NCBI RefSeq assembly: GCF_030143245.1
Contig: NZ_JARJNS010000001.1
Location: forward strand, 186,001 to 250,000
DNA from: Rhabdaerophilum sp. SD176
GTDB taxonomy: Bacteria > Pseudomonadota > Alphaproteobacteria > Rhizobiales > Beijerinckiaceae
Reading direction: 5' to 3'
DNA length: 64,000 nt
In this document: positions 31,390-40,407 of the stretch, one piece after another
Numbering within the stretch: the first letter of the stretch is position 1
Layout: each line of letters opens with the position of its first letter
Program-made: the position numbers and the translations under genes
The notes under the pieces: model-generated
The model's database searches: none
What the model saw: the letters and a program-made list of their open reading frames with translations, nothing else
What the model was told of the DNA's origin: nothing

Positions 31390-33068
31390 GACAGGGCCTC
31401 CGGGAAGAAGCGCAGCAGGGATCGGACCGGGTTCGGCGCCGCCTGGCCCAGCCCGCAGATCGAGCCATCGCGCATCACCTGGTCGAGATCGGCGATCAGC
31501 GCCCGGTCGGGCGAGGGCCGGTCGAGCAGGGCGGTCATCTTCTCCGTGCCGAGCCGGCAGGGCGTACATTGCCCGCAGCTTTCATGCGTGAAAAAAGCCA
31601 ACAGGTTCCGCGCGATCGCCTTCGGATCATCCCGGTCGGAGAAAATGACCACCGCATGCGAGCCGACGAAGCATCCGACCTCGTCGAGCCGGCCGAAATC
31701 GAGTGGCAGGTCGCCGAGGCTGGCCGGAAGCATCCCGCCCGAAGCGCCGCCGGGCAGATAACCCCGGAAGACATGCCCTTCGGCCATGCCACCGCAGGCC
31801 TCGATCAGCTCCCGCGCCGTGCTGCCGGCGGGCATCAGCCGCATTCCGGGCTCGCGGACGCGCCCGGAAACCGAAAAGCGCCGCAGGCCCTTGGCGCCGC
31901 GCACACCCTGCCCGGCGAACCATTCTGCCCCGCGGGCGAGGATCTCCGGCACCCAGGCCAGCGTTTCGACATTGTGGTTGAGCGTCGGCCGGCCAAACAA
32001 TCCGCGTTCGGCGATGAAGGGCGGGCGATGCCGGGGCAGGCCGCGCTTGCCTTCCAGGCTCTCGATCATCGCGCTTTCCTCGCCGCAGATATAGGCGCCC
32101 GCGCCCCGGCGCAGATGGATCGGCACGAGCCCGGGCAAACCGGACGCGGCGAGCGCGGCGATTTCCGCCGCGAGGATCGCGAGGACAGCCGGATATTCGT
32201 CACGCATATAAAGATAGATCGCCTCGGCCTCGACGGCCCAGGCCGCGATCAACGCCCCCTCGAGCAGGGCATGCGGCGTGGCTTCGAGCAGGAGCCGGTC
32301 CTTGAAGGTGCCGGGCTCGCCCTCGTCGCCATTGATCGTCATGAGCCGCGGGCCCGGCTGGCTGCGCACCACGGCCCATTTCCGTCCGGCAGGAAAACCC
32401 GCTCCGCCCAGCCCGCGCAAGCCGGCATCCGACAGCGTGGCGATGGCCTGATCGCGGCTGATCTGGCCGGAGAGGCCGGCTTCCAGCAGCGCATAGCGCC
32501 CGTTCGCCCGGGCTGCGGCGAAATCCTCATAGGCCGGCCGGAGCGGTTCCGGCATCGGCCCGGCCGCAAGGGCGGCGAGCGTTTCGGCATCGGCCCGCCC
32601 GACAAGGCGCCGCCCGACGAGCGCCGCCGGCGCCTCGGCACAGGCGCCGATGCAGGGCGCCGGCACAATCCGGACACGGGCAGGGTCGACCAGCCCGGCC
32701 AGCCGCGCCCGCAGCGCCTCGCCGCCGGCCATCATGCAGGACACGCTGTCACAGACGCGGATCGTCAGCGGGGCAGGGGCGGCCTCGCCCTCCTTCACGA
32801 TATCGAAATGGTGGTAGAAGCTCGCCACCTCGAAAATCTCGGCCTCGGAGAGGCTCAGCCATTCCGCCAGCGCCTTGAGATGCCTCGCATGCAGCGCGCC
32901 GAACCGATCCTGCACGGCATGCAGCATCTCGATCAGCAGGTCGCGGCTTTTCGGCATCCCCGCCAGCAGGGCCTCGACCTCGGCGAGCGCCCCGTCATCC
33001 AGCGGGCGGCCCTTGGCCTGCAGGGCGCGGCCCTGTCTTGCGAACGCCTTCACCATCGAATCCGCCAT
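31386..33068 (-). CDS. fdsB: Formate dehydrogenase beta subunit, fused NuoE-like and NuoF-like (FdsG-FdsB)
   Basis: The 560-residue protein is a fusion. Residues 1-150 match the NuoE-like [2Fe-2S] domain (CDSVSCMMAGG and CIGACAEAP). The rest is NuoF-like, with the FMN-binding NGDEGEPGTFKDR, the NAD region AGFPAGRKWAVVR and the [4Fe-4S] motif ESCGQCTPCRLG. It passes electrons from FdsA to NAD. Many bacteria have separate fdsG and fdsB genes. I chose the ATG at 33068, which starts MADSMVKAFA, over an upstream start that lacks a binding site. The gene reads away from the sarcosine oxidase operon across a 118-base gap. Confidence 0.93.
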   Translation of the reverse strand: MADSMVKAFARQGRALQAKGRPLDDGALAEVEALLAGMPKSRDLLIEMLHAVQDRFGALHARHLKALAEWLSLSEAEIFEVASFYHHFDIVKEGEAAPAPLTIRVCDSVSCMMAGGEALRARLAGLVDPARVRIVPAPCIGACAEAPAALVGRRLVGRADAETLAALAAGPMPEPLRPAYEDFAAARANGRYALLEAGLSGQISRDQAIATLSDAGLRGLGGAGFPAGRKWAVVRSQPGPRLMTINGDEGEPGTFKDRLLLEATPHALLEGALIAAWAVEAEAIYLYMRDEYPAVLAILAAEIAALAASGLPGLVPIHLRRGAGAYICGEESAMIESLEGKRGLPRHRPPFIAERGLFGRPTLNHNVETLAWVPEILARGAEWFAGQGVRGAKGLRRFSVSGRVREPGMRLMPAGSTARELIEACGGMAEGHVFRGYLPGGASGGMLPASLGDLPLDFGRLDEVGCFVGSHAVVIFSDRDDPKAIARNLLAFFTHESCGQCTPCRLGTEKMTALLDRPSPDRALIADLDQVMRDGSICGLGQAAPNPVRSLLRFFPEALS

Positions 33069-33186
33069 TCCCTTGTTGCCCTCCGTTCTAAAGAAGCCTT
33101 GGCGGCGCGCAAGGCGAGCGGCGGCGGCGGACACGCTGGATTCTTCGGAACGGGCCAGCTAGGCATAGGCGCAGGAGACTCGGACC

Positions 33187-34437
33187 GTGAAGTTTTCGCT
33201 CTTTTCCCTTCTGCATCAGGGCCTGACCGGCAATCAGGGCTGGCAGCCGCAATGGCGCGACCCCGCGCCGAAACCTGCCTATGACGTGATCATCATCGGT
33301 GCGGGCGGCCATGGCCTCGCCACGGCCTATTACCTTGCGAAGGAGCACGGCATCCGCAATGTCGCGGTGCTGGAAAAGGGCTGGCTCGGCGGCGGCAATA
33401 CCGGCCGCAACACCACGATCATCCGCTCGAACTACCTCTGGGAGGAGAGCGAGGCGCTCTACGAGCACAGCGTGAAGCTCTGGGAAACGCTCTCGCACGA
33501 ATTGAACTACAACGTCATGTACTCGCCGCGCGGCGTGATGATGCTCGCCCATTCCGTGCATGATGTTCAGGTCACCAAGCGGCATATCCATGCCAACCGC
33601 CTTGCCGGCATCGACAATGAATGGCTGACGCCGGAACAGGCGCAGGAATTCTGCCCGATCCTCAACATCTCGCGGGATATCCGCTATCCGATCCTCGGTG
33701 CTGCCCTGCAACGGCGGGGCGGGGTGGCGCGCCATGATGCCGTCGCCTGGGGCTATGCCCGCGGCGCGGACAAACTGGGCGTCGACATCATCCAGAATTG
33801 CGAGGTCACCGCCATCCGGCGCGATGCGTCCGGCTGCGTCACCGGGGTGGAGACAACGCGCGGGCCGATCTCCGCCCGCAGGATCGGCGTGGTGGCGGCC
33901 GGGCATACCTCGGTTGTCATGGGCATGGCGGGCATCCGCATGCCGCTGGAAAGCTTCCCGCTTCAGGCGCTGGTTTCGGAGCCGGTCAAGCCGCTCATGC
34001 CCTGCGTCGTGATGTCGAACACGATCCACGCCTATATGTCGCAATCGGACAAGGGCGAACTGGTGATCGGCGCCGGCACCGACCAGTATACCTCCTATTC
34101 CCAGACCGGCGGGCTCCATATCAGCCAGCACACTTTGGATGCGATCTGCGAATTGTTCCCGATGACGCGGCGTTTGCGCATGCTGCGCAACTGGGGCGGG
34201 ATCGTCGATGTCACACCCGATCGCTCGCCGATCATCGGCCGCACGCCGGTTCCCGGCCTGTTCGTCAATTGCGGCTGGGGGACGGGCGGGTTCAAGGCGA
34301 CGCCGGGTTCCGGCCATGTCTTCGCCGCCACCATCGCCCGCGAGGAACCGCATCCGATTGCCGCGCCTTTCACGCTGGAACGCTTCACCACCGGCCGACT
34401 GATCGACGAGGCGGCGGCAGCGGCCGTCGCGCATTGA
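33187..34437 (+). CDS. soxB: Sarcosine oxidase subunit beta
   Basis: SoxB is the FAD-bearing catalytic subunit of heterotetrameric sarcosine oxidase, which turns sarcosine and THF into glycine, methylene-THF and H2O2. The 416-residue protein has the FAD motif [20 protein letters not shown] and [22 protein letters not shown], and the C-terminal [15 protein letters not shown]. It starts with a GTG at 33187 with GGAG upstream. soxD follows after 10 bases. Confidence 0.97.
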   Translation: MKFSLFSLLHQGLTGNQGWQPQWRDPAPKPAYDVIIIGAGGHGLATAYYLAKEHGIRNVAVLEKGWLGGGNTGRNTTIIRSNYLWEESEALYEHSVKLWETLSHELNYNVMYSPRGVMMLAHSVHDVQVTKRHIHANRLAGIDNEWLTPEQAQEFCPILNISRDIRYPILGAALQRRGGVARHDAVAWGYARGADKLGVDIIQNCEVTAIRRDASGCVTGVETTRGPISARRIGVVAAGHTSVVMGMAGIRMPLESFPLQALVSEPVKPLMPCVVMSNTIHAYMSQSDKGELVIGAGTDQYTSYSQTGGLHISQHTLDAICELFPMTRRLRMLRNWGGIVDVTPDRSPIIGRTPVPGLFVNCGWGTGGFKATPGSGHVFAATIAREEPHPIAAPFTLERFTTGRLIDEAAAAAVAH

Positions 34438-34447
34438 GGAGGGGCCC

Positions 34448-34765
34448 ATGCTGCTGATCCGCTGCCCCTGGTGCGGGATGGACCGCCCCGAGATCGAGTT
34501 CCGTCATGCCGGTGCCGCGCATATCACCCGGCCGGGCCCGCCTGACCGCGTGAGCGACGAGGAATGGGCCGCCTTCCTCTATCTGCGTGACAATCCGAAA
34601 GGCCGCGTGGCCGAGCGCTGGCGCCATGTCCATGGCTGCGGCCGCTTTTTCAACGCCGTGCGCGATACGGTGACGGATGTCTTCGTCGTGACCTACAAGG
34701 CGGGCGAGCCGAGGCCGCCGGAAACCGGCCCCGGCGAGAGCCAGCCGACGGAGGCCCGGCCATGA
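34448..34765 (+). CDS. soxD: Sarcosine oxidase subunit delta
   Basis: The 105-residue protein is the small zinc-binding subunit of sarcosine oxidase. It begins with IRCPWCGMDRPEIEFRH, which holds two of the zinc-ligand Cys, and has the family pattern WRHVHGCGRFFNAVRDTV. The stop overlaps the soxA start by four bases, so the two are coupled. Confidence 0.95.
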   Translation: MLLIRCPWCGMDRPEIEFRHAGAAHITRPGPPDRVSDEEWAAFLYLRDNPKGRVAERWRHVHGCGRFFNAVRDTVTDVFVVTYKAGEPRPPETGPGESQPTEARP

Positions 34766-37689
34766 CGGCGTTCCGCAGCCCCGCAGGTGGCCGGATCGAC
34801 CGGTCGAAACCGATCCGCTTTACCTTCGACGGCCGGCAGATGCATGGCCATGCCGGGGATACGCTGGCCTCGGCCCTGCTGGCCAACGGCGTCCATCTGG
34901 TCGGCCGCTCGTTCAAGTATCACCGCCCGCGCGGCATCCTCTCCGCCGGCCCGGAGGAGCCGAACGCGCTGGTCACGATCGATCGCGGCGGCGGGCGCGA
35001 GACGCCCAACCTGCGCGCCACGCAGGTCGAGCTTTATGAAGGCCTCGTCGCGCGGAGCCAGAACCGCCTTCCCGGCCTGCGCTTCGATATCGGCGGCATC
35101 AACAACGCCTTCTCGCGCTTTCTCGGCGCCGGCTTCTACTACAAGACCTTCATGGGCCCACAGGCGCTGGGCGGGGCGAAGCTCTGGGCGCGCCTGTTCG
35201 AACCGGCGATCCGCCGGGCGGCCGGGCTCGGGCGGGCGCCCGCCGGGCCGGACCCGGACCGCTATGCCAATCGCTTCGCCCATTGCGAGGTGCTGGTCAT
35301 CGGCGGCGGCGAGGCCGGCCTCGCCGAAGCCCTGCGCCGGTCGGAGGATCCGGCCTGCCGGGTGATCCTCTGCGACGAGCAGGCCGAATTCGGCGGCTGG
35401 ATGCTGGTCGAGGCGCCGGAACGCGCCGACGAAATGGTCAAGGCCCTGTCGGCCCGCCCGAACGTGACGATGCTCCGCCGCAGCCAGGCTTTCGGCGCCT
35501 ATGCGCAGAATTTCGTGGCCATCGCCCAGCAGCTCACCGACCCATTGGCCACGACCGATGCAGAAGCCCCGTGCGAGCGGCTCTGGCAGGTCAGGGCGGG
35601 CGAGGTTGTGCTGGCCAGCGGGGCCATCGAGCGTCCGCTCGTCTTCCCGGATAATGACCGGCCGGGCATCCTGCTCGCCGGCGCGGCGGAAACCTATCTC
35701 CGCCGCTATGGCGTGCTGCCCGGGCGGAAGATCGTCATCCTCACCGCCTGCGACACGGCCTATGGCGCGGCCTTCGCGCTGCAGGATGCCGGGGCAGAGA
35801 TCGTCGCCATCGCCGAGACGCGGGCCGCGCCCGGTGCGGGCGACATCGCGGCCCGCGCCTTGGCCCGCGGCATTCCCGTCCTGCCGGGCACAACCATCCT
35901 CGGCACGACCGGGCATCTCCGCGTTTCGAGCGTCCGACTCGGGCGGATCCGTCCCGACGGCGAGGCGGAGCCCTCCGGCGGGTTTACCGCCGATACGGTG
36001 CTGATGTCGGGCGGCTGGACGCCCTCGATTCATCTCTTCTCGCAGACAAAGGGCAAGCTGCGCTGGGAGGAGGGGCTCGGCGCCTATCTCCCCGCCCTGC
36101 CGGCGCCCGGCCAGGCGATCCGTGTCATCGGCGCGGCGGCGGGTGAGATGCCAGCCGGGATGCGCTCGCCGGCGCTCGGCGCCCTGCCGGTTGCCGGATC
36201 GCCCGACCGGGTGAAGGCCTTTGTCGACTTCCAGAACGATGTCACCGCCCGCGATCTCCGCCTCGCCACGCGGGAGGGGTTCCGCTCGATCGAACATGTG
36301 AAGCGCTACACCACCACCGGCATGGCCACCGACCAGGGCAAGACCTCGAATCTCAACAGCCTCGGCATCGTCGCCGCGGAAACCGGCCGTTCCGTGCCGG
36401 AAATCGGCCTGACCACCTTCCGCGCGCCCTATACGCCGGTCACCTTCGGCCTCTTCGCCGGTCAGGCGCGGGGCGACCTGTTCGATCCGGTCCGCCGAAC
36501 GCCGATGCATGACTGGGCCGAAAGGAACGGCGCCGTCTTCGAGGATGTCGGAACCTGGAAGCGCGCGCATTATTTCCTGCCGCGCCGTCCGGTGGATGCC
36601 ACGGCGTCCGGCCATGCCGCCATGCACGAGGCGGTGCAGGCCGAGTGCCGCAAGGTCCGCGAGGCTGTCGGCCTGTTTGACGCTTCGACCCTCGGCAAGA
36701 TCGAATTTGTCGGCCCCGATGCAGCGGAATTCCTCGAACGCGCCTATGTGAACCCGGTCAAGGGGCTCGCGGTCGGGCGCTGCCGTTATGCCCTGCTGCT
36801 CAACGAGGCCGGCTTCATCATCGATGATGGCATCATCGCGCGGCTGGCGCAGGACAGGTTCCACGTCACCACGACAACAGGCGGTGCCGCGCGCGTCTTC
36901 GGCATGTTCGAGGATTATCTCCAGACCGAGTGGCCAGACCTCAAGGTCTGGCAGACCTCCGTCACCGAGCATTGGGCGGTGATCGCCGTGCAGGGCCCGC
37001 GTTCGCGTGAGATCATCGCCGATCTCGTCGAGGGGATCGAACTTTCCGATGCCGCCTTCCCGCATATGGCGGTCCGCGAAGGGCGCATCACCGGCACGCC
37101 CTGCCGGCTTTTCCGCGTGAGCTTTACCGGCGAGCTGGGCTACGAGATCAACATCCCCGCCGGGCTGGCCCTGCCGCTCTGGGAAAAGCTGGCTGAACGC
37201 GCGGCCGAATTCGGCGGCGGGCCCTATGGCACCGAGGCGATGCATGTCCTTCGCGCCGAGAAGGGCTATATCATCGTCGCGCAGGATACGGATGGCACGA
37301 TGACGCCGGAGGATATGGGCCTCGGCTGGGCCATCGGGAAGAAAAAGCCCGATTTCATTGGCAAGCGCGGCCTGATGCGGCCCGACCTGACTGCCTCAGG
37401 CCGCAAGCAGCTGGTTGGGCTTGTGGCGGAAGACAGAAGCCGCGTGCTGGAGGAAGGCGCGCAGATCGTGCCGGACATACTGGCACCGGCAGGCAGCCAT
37501 GCGATCGGGCATGTCACCTCGGCCTATTCCAGCGCAGCGCTCGGCCATGGCATCGCTCTGGCGGTGATCGAGGATGGCCGCAACCGGATCGGGCAGCTGC
37601 TCCATATCCCGATGGAGCGCGAAACGATCGCCGTCCGGGTCGTCGAACCCGTCTTCCTCGATCCCGAAGGAGCGCGCCTCCATGGTTGA
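34762..37689 (+). CDS. soxA: Sarcosine oxidase subunit alpha
   Basis: The 975-residue protein carries NAD-binding and THF-binding parts of sarcosine oxidase. The N-terminal region is ferredoxin-like but has no cluster Cys, with the motif VGRSFKYHRPRGIL. An FAD/NAD domain follows (VLVIGGGEAGLAEAL near residue 175, GAIERPLVFPDNDRPG) and a C-terminal GcvT-like aminomethyltransferase region from about residue 600. The length is normal for the family. soxG overlaps its last eight bases. Confidence 0.96.
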   Translation: MTAFRSPAGGRIDRSKPIRFTFDGRQMHGHAGDTLASALLANGVHLVGRSFKYHRPRGILSAGPEEPNALVTIDRGGGRETPNLRATQVELYEGLVARSQNRLPGLRFDIGGINNAFSRFLGAGFYYKTFMGPQALGGAKLWARLFEPAIRRAAGLGRAPAGPDPDRYANRFAHCEVLVIGGGEAGLAEALRRSEDPACRVILCDEQAEFGGWMLVEAPERADEMVKALSARPNVTMLRRSQAFGAYAQNFVAIAQQLTDPLATTDAEAPCERLWQVRAGEVVLASGAIERPLVFPDNDRPGILLAGAAETYLRRYGVLPGRKIVILTACDTAYGAAFALQDAGAEIVAIAETRAAPGAGDIAARALARGIPVLPGTTILGTTGHLRVSSVRLGRIRPDGEAEPSGGFTADTVLMSGGWTPSIHLFSQTKGKLRWEEGLGAYLPALPAPGQAIRVIGAAAGEMPAGMRSPALGALPVAGSPDRVKAFVDFQNDVTARDLRLATREGFRSIEHVKRYTTTGMATDQGKTSNLNSLGIVAAETGRSVPEIGLTTFRAPYTPVTFGLFAGQARGDLFDPVRRTPMHDWAERNGAVFEDVGTWKRAHYFLPRRPVDATASGHAAMHEAVQAECRKVREAVGLFDASTLGKIEFVGPDAAEFLERAYVNPVKGLAVGRCRYALLLNEAGFIIDDGIIARLAQDRFHVTTTTGGAARVFGMFEDYLQTEWPDLKVWQTSVTEHWAVIAVQGPRSREIIADLVEGIELSDAAFPHMAVREGRITGTPCRLFRVSFTGELGYEINIPAGLALPLWEKLAERAAEFGGGPYGTEAMHVLRAEKGYIIVAQDTDGTMTPEDMGLGWAIGKKKPDFIGKRGLMRPDLTASGRKQLVGLVAEDRSRVLEEGAQIVPDILAPAGSHAIGHVTSAYSSAALGHGIALAVIEDGRNRIGQLLHIPMERETIAVRVVEPVFLDPEGARLHG

Positions 37690-38227
37690 CGGCTTCGCTG
37701 ATACATCCCGGTTCCGCCTCGTCGAGGCGCCACCTCTGGCGCGCTTTGTGTTGCGCGCCCCGGATACGGCCCTGAAAGCCGCCGGCAAGGCCTATGGGCT
37801 CGCCTTGCCCGAAGCCCTGAACCACGGCGCCAGCCATGGCGAGCGGGGCAAGCCCGGCGCCCGGGTGGCGCTGCATCTCGGCCCGGACGAATGGTGGCTC
37901 ATCGTGCCCGAAGCCGAGGGACCGGACGTGGCAGCTGCGCTTGAAAGCGCGCTGGGTTCCCATCCGCATAGCCTTGTCAACGTTTCGCACCGGCAGGTCG
38001 GCTATGTGCTGGAGGGCGAGGGCGCAGCCGGCCTCCTCAATGCCGGCTGCCCGCTCGACCTGTCGGAAGCGGCCTTCCCGCCGGGCATGGCCACCCGCAG
38101 CCTGTTCCATCGGGTCGGCCTGATGATCTGGCGGATGGCGCCCGGCCTGTTCCGCCTCGAAATCGACCGCAGCCTCGCCCCGTATTTCGTGGCTGCCCTG
38201 GCGGAAGCGGCGAAGGACCACAGCTGA
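37682..38227 (+). CDS. soxG: Sarcosine oxidase subunit gamma
   Basis: The 181-residue protein is the gamma subunit, which together with alpha forms the THF-using part of the complex. It has the GcvT-like core typical of the family, ending in the [20 protein letters not shown] stretch. The ATG at 37682 lies inside the end of soxA, eight bases before its stop, so translation is coupled. Confidence 0.92.
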   Translation: MVDGFADTSRFRLVEAPPLARFVLRAPDTALKAAGKAYGLALPEALNHGASHGERGKPGARVALHLGPDEWWLIVPEAEGPDVAAALESALGSHPHSLVNVSHRQVGYVLEGEGAAGLLNAGCPLDLSEAAFPPGMATRSLFHRVGLMIWRMAPGLFRLEIDRSLAPYFVAALAEAAKDHS

Positions 38228-38321
38228 TCGCGGAGCATCCGCGCGAACCGGGTTCCAACCGCGCGACTCGGGGCGTATAGAGGCGCCATCGCCGGGTAGC
38301 GGCCGGTTCGGAGGGCAGGGC

Positions 38322-39191
38322 ATGGCAGCAGCATTGATCGATGGCAAGGCGATCGCGGCATCCCTGCGGCAGAGCCTTGCCGCCCGTGTCGCCGGCTGGA
38401 CCGCGAAGGGCCACCGCGCACCCGGCCTTGCGGTCGTGCTGGTGGGCGAAGATCCCGCCAGCCAGGTCTATGTCGCCTCCAAGGCCCGCCAGACCGTCGA
38501 GATCGGCATGGTCTCCGTCGAGCACAAGCTCCCGGTGGAAACAAGCGAAGCGGCGCTGCTCGCGCTGATCGCGCAGCTGAACGCGGATCCGGCCATTGAC
38601 GGCATCCTCGTCCAGCTTCCGCTACCGCCGCAAATCAACCCGGATCGGGTGATCGAGGCGATCGACCCGGCCAAGGATGTCGATGGCTTCCACCCGGTCA
38701 ATGTCGGGCGGCTCAGCATCGGCAGCCGGGCTTTCATTCCCTGCACGCCGCGCGGCTCGCTCCATCTCATCCACAGCGTCCGGAAAGACCTTTCCGGCCT
38801 CAATGCCGTGGTGGTCGGGCGGTCGAATATTGTCGGCAAGCCGATGGCGGCCCTTCTCCTGGCGCAGAGCTGCACGGTGACCATCGCCCATTCGCGGACG
38901 CGCGATCTCGATTCGGTCTGCCGCTCGGCGGATATCCTCGTCGCCGCGGTCGGCCGTCCGAAAATGCTGGATGCGCGCTACGTCAAGCCGGGCGCGATCG
39001 TGATCGATGTCGGCATCAACCGCATCACCGATCCGGAAACCGGCAAATCCCGGCTTGTCGGCGATATGGATTTCGCCTCGGCGCGCGAGGTGGCCGGCGC
39101 GATCACGCCGGTTCCCGGCGGCGTCGGCCCGATGACCATCGCCTGCCTGCTCGAGAATACGCTGGATTCCTACGAAGTCCGGATCGGCTGA
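38322..39191 (+). CDS. folD: Bifunctional methylene-THF dehydrogenase / methenyl-THF cyclohydrolase
   Basis: FolD converts the methylene-THF released by sarcosine oxidase into 10-formyl-THF, making NADPH. The 289-residue protein has the catalytic Lys region [20 protein letters not shown] (YxxxK), [27 protein letters not shown] for NADP and the C-terminal [19 protein letters not shown]. The ribosome binding site is GGAGGG. A gap of 94 bases separates it from soxG, so a common transcript is likely. Its end overlaps the end of the opposite DUF1289 gene by 22 bases. Confidence 0.97.
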   Translation: MAAALIDGKAIAASLRQSLAARVAGWTAKGHRAPGLAVVLVGEDPASQVYVASKARQTVEIGMVSVEHKLPVETSEAALLALIAQLNADPAIDGILVQLPLPPQINPDRVIEAIDPAKDVDGFHPVNVGRLSIGSRAFIPCTPRGSLHLIHSVRKDLSGLNAVVVGRSNIVGKPMAALLLAQSCTVTIAHSRTRDLDSVCRSADILVAAVGRPKMLDARYVKPGAIVIDVGINRITDPETGKSRLVGDMDFASAREVAGAITPVPGGVGPMTIACLLENTLDSYEVRIG

Positions 39192-39400
39192 TCCGGCGCT
39201 GCCGGATCGCCTGCCTGTGCCCCGGACAGCCGGGCGAGCCGGCGCGGCAATTCCGCCATCAGCGCCAGCCGCTGACCGGTGCTCATGAAGATCCAGTCGC
39301 CGATCTCGTCGCCTGTCCGGCCACAGCCGATGCACCAGCCGGTTGCAGCGTCGAGCTGGCAAATCCGGATGCAAGGGCTCGGGGGCGGTACGGGGGGCAT
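39170..39400 (-). CDS. DUF1289-family small protein
   Basis: The 76-residue product matches DUF1289: [20 protein letters not shown] gives a four-Cys pattern that may bind zinc or iron, followed by [13 protein letters not shown]. The family has no assigned function. Its C-terminal end overlaps the folD C-terminal codons on the other strand by 22 bases. The ATG lies 28 bases from the start of the tRNA-derived repeat. Confidence 0.85.
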   Translation of the reverse strand: MPPVPPPSPCIRICQLDAATGWCIGCGRTGDEIGDWIFMSTGQRLALMAELPRRLARLSGAQAGDPAAPDQPIRTS

Positions 39401-39428
39401 ATGGAGAACCAGCCTTGTTGGCGACGAT

Positions 39429-39469
39429 CCGCCGATGCATCCATGGTGAGTTCGGTGGGATTCGAACCC
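39429..39469 (-). repeat. Duplicated tRNA-Lys 3' end plus flank
   Basis: 41 bases match 39537-39577 with two differences. They include the tRNA T-arm 3' side, acceptor end and CCA plus 16 downstream bases, 108 bases from the true gene. No matching 5' half of a tRNA is found, so this copy cannot make a tRNA. Confidence 0.9.
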
Positions 39470-39551
39470 GGGTTCTCTTGGTCTGCCATTCCGGGCAAAG
39501 CCCGACCATGCCAGCCGGATAAAGTCGTGGGTTCTTCCGCCGACGCATCCA

Positions 39552-39627
39552 TGGTGAGCTCGGTGGGATTCGAACCCACGACCCCATGATTAAAAGTCAC
39601 GTGCTCTACCGACTGAGCTACGAGCTC
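39552..39627 (-). tRNA. tRNA-Lys (anticodon TTT)
   Basis: The minus strand folds as a full 76-base tRNA with CCA encoded: acceptor GAGCTCG with CGAGCTC, D arm GCTCAGTCGGTAGAGC, anticodon loop CTTTTAA with anticodon TTT, and T arm GTGGGTTCGAATCCCAC. Confidence 0.97.
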
Positions 39628-39647
39628 TCACCTTGGATGGAGCGCGC

Positions 39648-39676
39648 CTGATAGAGGCTCCCGCTCCCGGGGTCAA
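39648..39676 (-). promoter_or_regulatory. Putative promoter of tRNA-Lys
   Basis: On the minus strand TTGACC (39671-39676) and TATCAG (39648-39653) are separated by exactly 17 bases. The -10 ends 20 bases before the tRNA 5' end. Confidence 0.6.
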
Positions 39677-39741
39677 TGCGTCAGAGTGCGGGCGGGCGAT
39701 TTTCCGGTGTGAGCCGGCTGAAGCTGCCCCGCAAATGCAAA

Positions 39742-39763
39742 GGGCCGGGTTGAACCCGGCCCC
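39742..39763 (-). terminator. Terminator after the BON-LysM gene
   Basis: GGGCCGGGTT-CA-ACCCGGCCC forms a stable hairpin on the minus strand, followed by TTTGCATTT, about 20 bases after the stop codon of the BON-LysM gene. Confidence 0.65.
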
Positions 39764-39783
39764 GTGCGGAAGCCATGAATCCC

Positions 39784-40230
39784 TCAGGCCAGCGGCGGAA
39801 TACGCAGGATCTGGCCCGGATAGATCTTGTCCGGATGCGTCAGCATCGGCTTGTTGGCATCGAAGATCATGTCGTATTTCGCGCCCTTGCCCTTGCCGTA
39901 ATGTGTCTCGGCGATCTTCCAGAGCGTGTCGCCCTTCTTGACCTCGTACATCACGGCTGCAGGGACTTCCTCGCTGACGATCAGCTTCGATTCAACCTCA
40001 GAGACGCCGAGCGTATTGCCCAGCGCGAGAATGATCTTCTCGGCCTCTTCCGTGTTCGTCGTCGAGCCGCCAACGGTCACCTTGTTGCCGGAAACCTGGA
40101 TATCCAGCCCGTTGACATTGAGGCCATGCTTGGAGACCTCCTTGGCCAGGGTATCGGCCGGAGCGGCCTGGGCCTCGCTGGCGCCGAAGACCTTCTCGCC
40201 TACCGACTTGATGAATTTGAACAGTCCCAT
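39784..40230 (-). CDS. kbp: BON and LysM domain protein (Kbp/YgaU-like)
   Basis: The 148-residue protein resembles E. coli Kbp (YgaU), a cytoplasmic potassium-binding protein. The BON domain spans about 25-88 (VNGLDIQVSGNKVTVGG) and the LysM domain about 93-146 (YEVKKGDTLWKIAETHYGKG). There is no signal peptide, which fits a cytoplasmic site and argues against cell-wall binding. Potassium binding is inferred from the family only. A promoter with a dyad around its -10 lies just upstream. Confidence 0.88.
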   Translation of the reverse strand: MGLFKFIKSVGEKVFGASEAQAAPADTLAKEVSKHGLNVNGLDIQVSGNKVTVGGSTTNTEEAEKIILALGNTLGVSEVESKLIVSEEVPAAVMYEVKKGDTLWKIAETHYGKGKGAKYDMIFDANKPMLTHPDKIYPGQILRIPPLA

Positions 40231-40244
40231 CTTCTACTCCCCTA

Positions 40245-40267
40245 GGCTTGTCCTGTATCGACAAGCC
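40245..40267. promoter_or_regulatory. Operator-like dyad around the -10 of the BON-LysM gene
   Basis: GGCTTGTC and GACAAGCC are perfect 8-base arms separated by seven bases. On the minus strand the -10-like GATACA (40254-40259) falls in the centre, with TTGCGG (40277-40282) 17 bases upstream. Confidence 0.5.
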
Positions 40268-40282
40268 CTAACCTAGCCGCAA
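40254..40282 (-). promoter_or_regulatory. Putative promoter of the BON-LysM gene
   Basis: TTGCGG (40277-40282) and GATACA (40254-40259) on the minus strand are separated by 17 bases, about 24 bases before the ATG. Confidence 0.45.
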
Positions 40283-40407
40283 CCCGGAGCCGGAAACAAG
40301 GACTACATACACTTGTGCAAGCGGTTGCCGGTGCATCGTCGGAGGACGGCGATTGATGCGTCTGTAAGGATTTTGGTCTAGATCGCAGGCAAATGAGGGA
40401 TTCTTCC

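Noticed and set aside
34693-37245. 850-codon open frame antisense to soxA
   Set aside because: The opposite strand codes a well-conserved 975-residue sarcosine oxidase subunit. The antisense frame is a GC-driven artefact with no family similarity.
39444-39520. A second tRNA gene next to tRNA-Lys
   Set aside because: Only the T-arm 3' side, acceptor 3' strand and CCA are present. No 5' acceptor strand, D arm or anticodon arm can be folded.
39401-39589. Short frame encoding SADASMVSSVGFEP twice
   Set aside because: It is the translation of the antisense strand of tRNA-Lys and its duplicated end, a common false gene.
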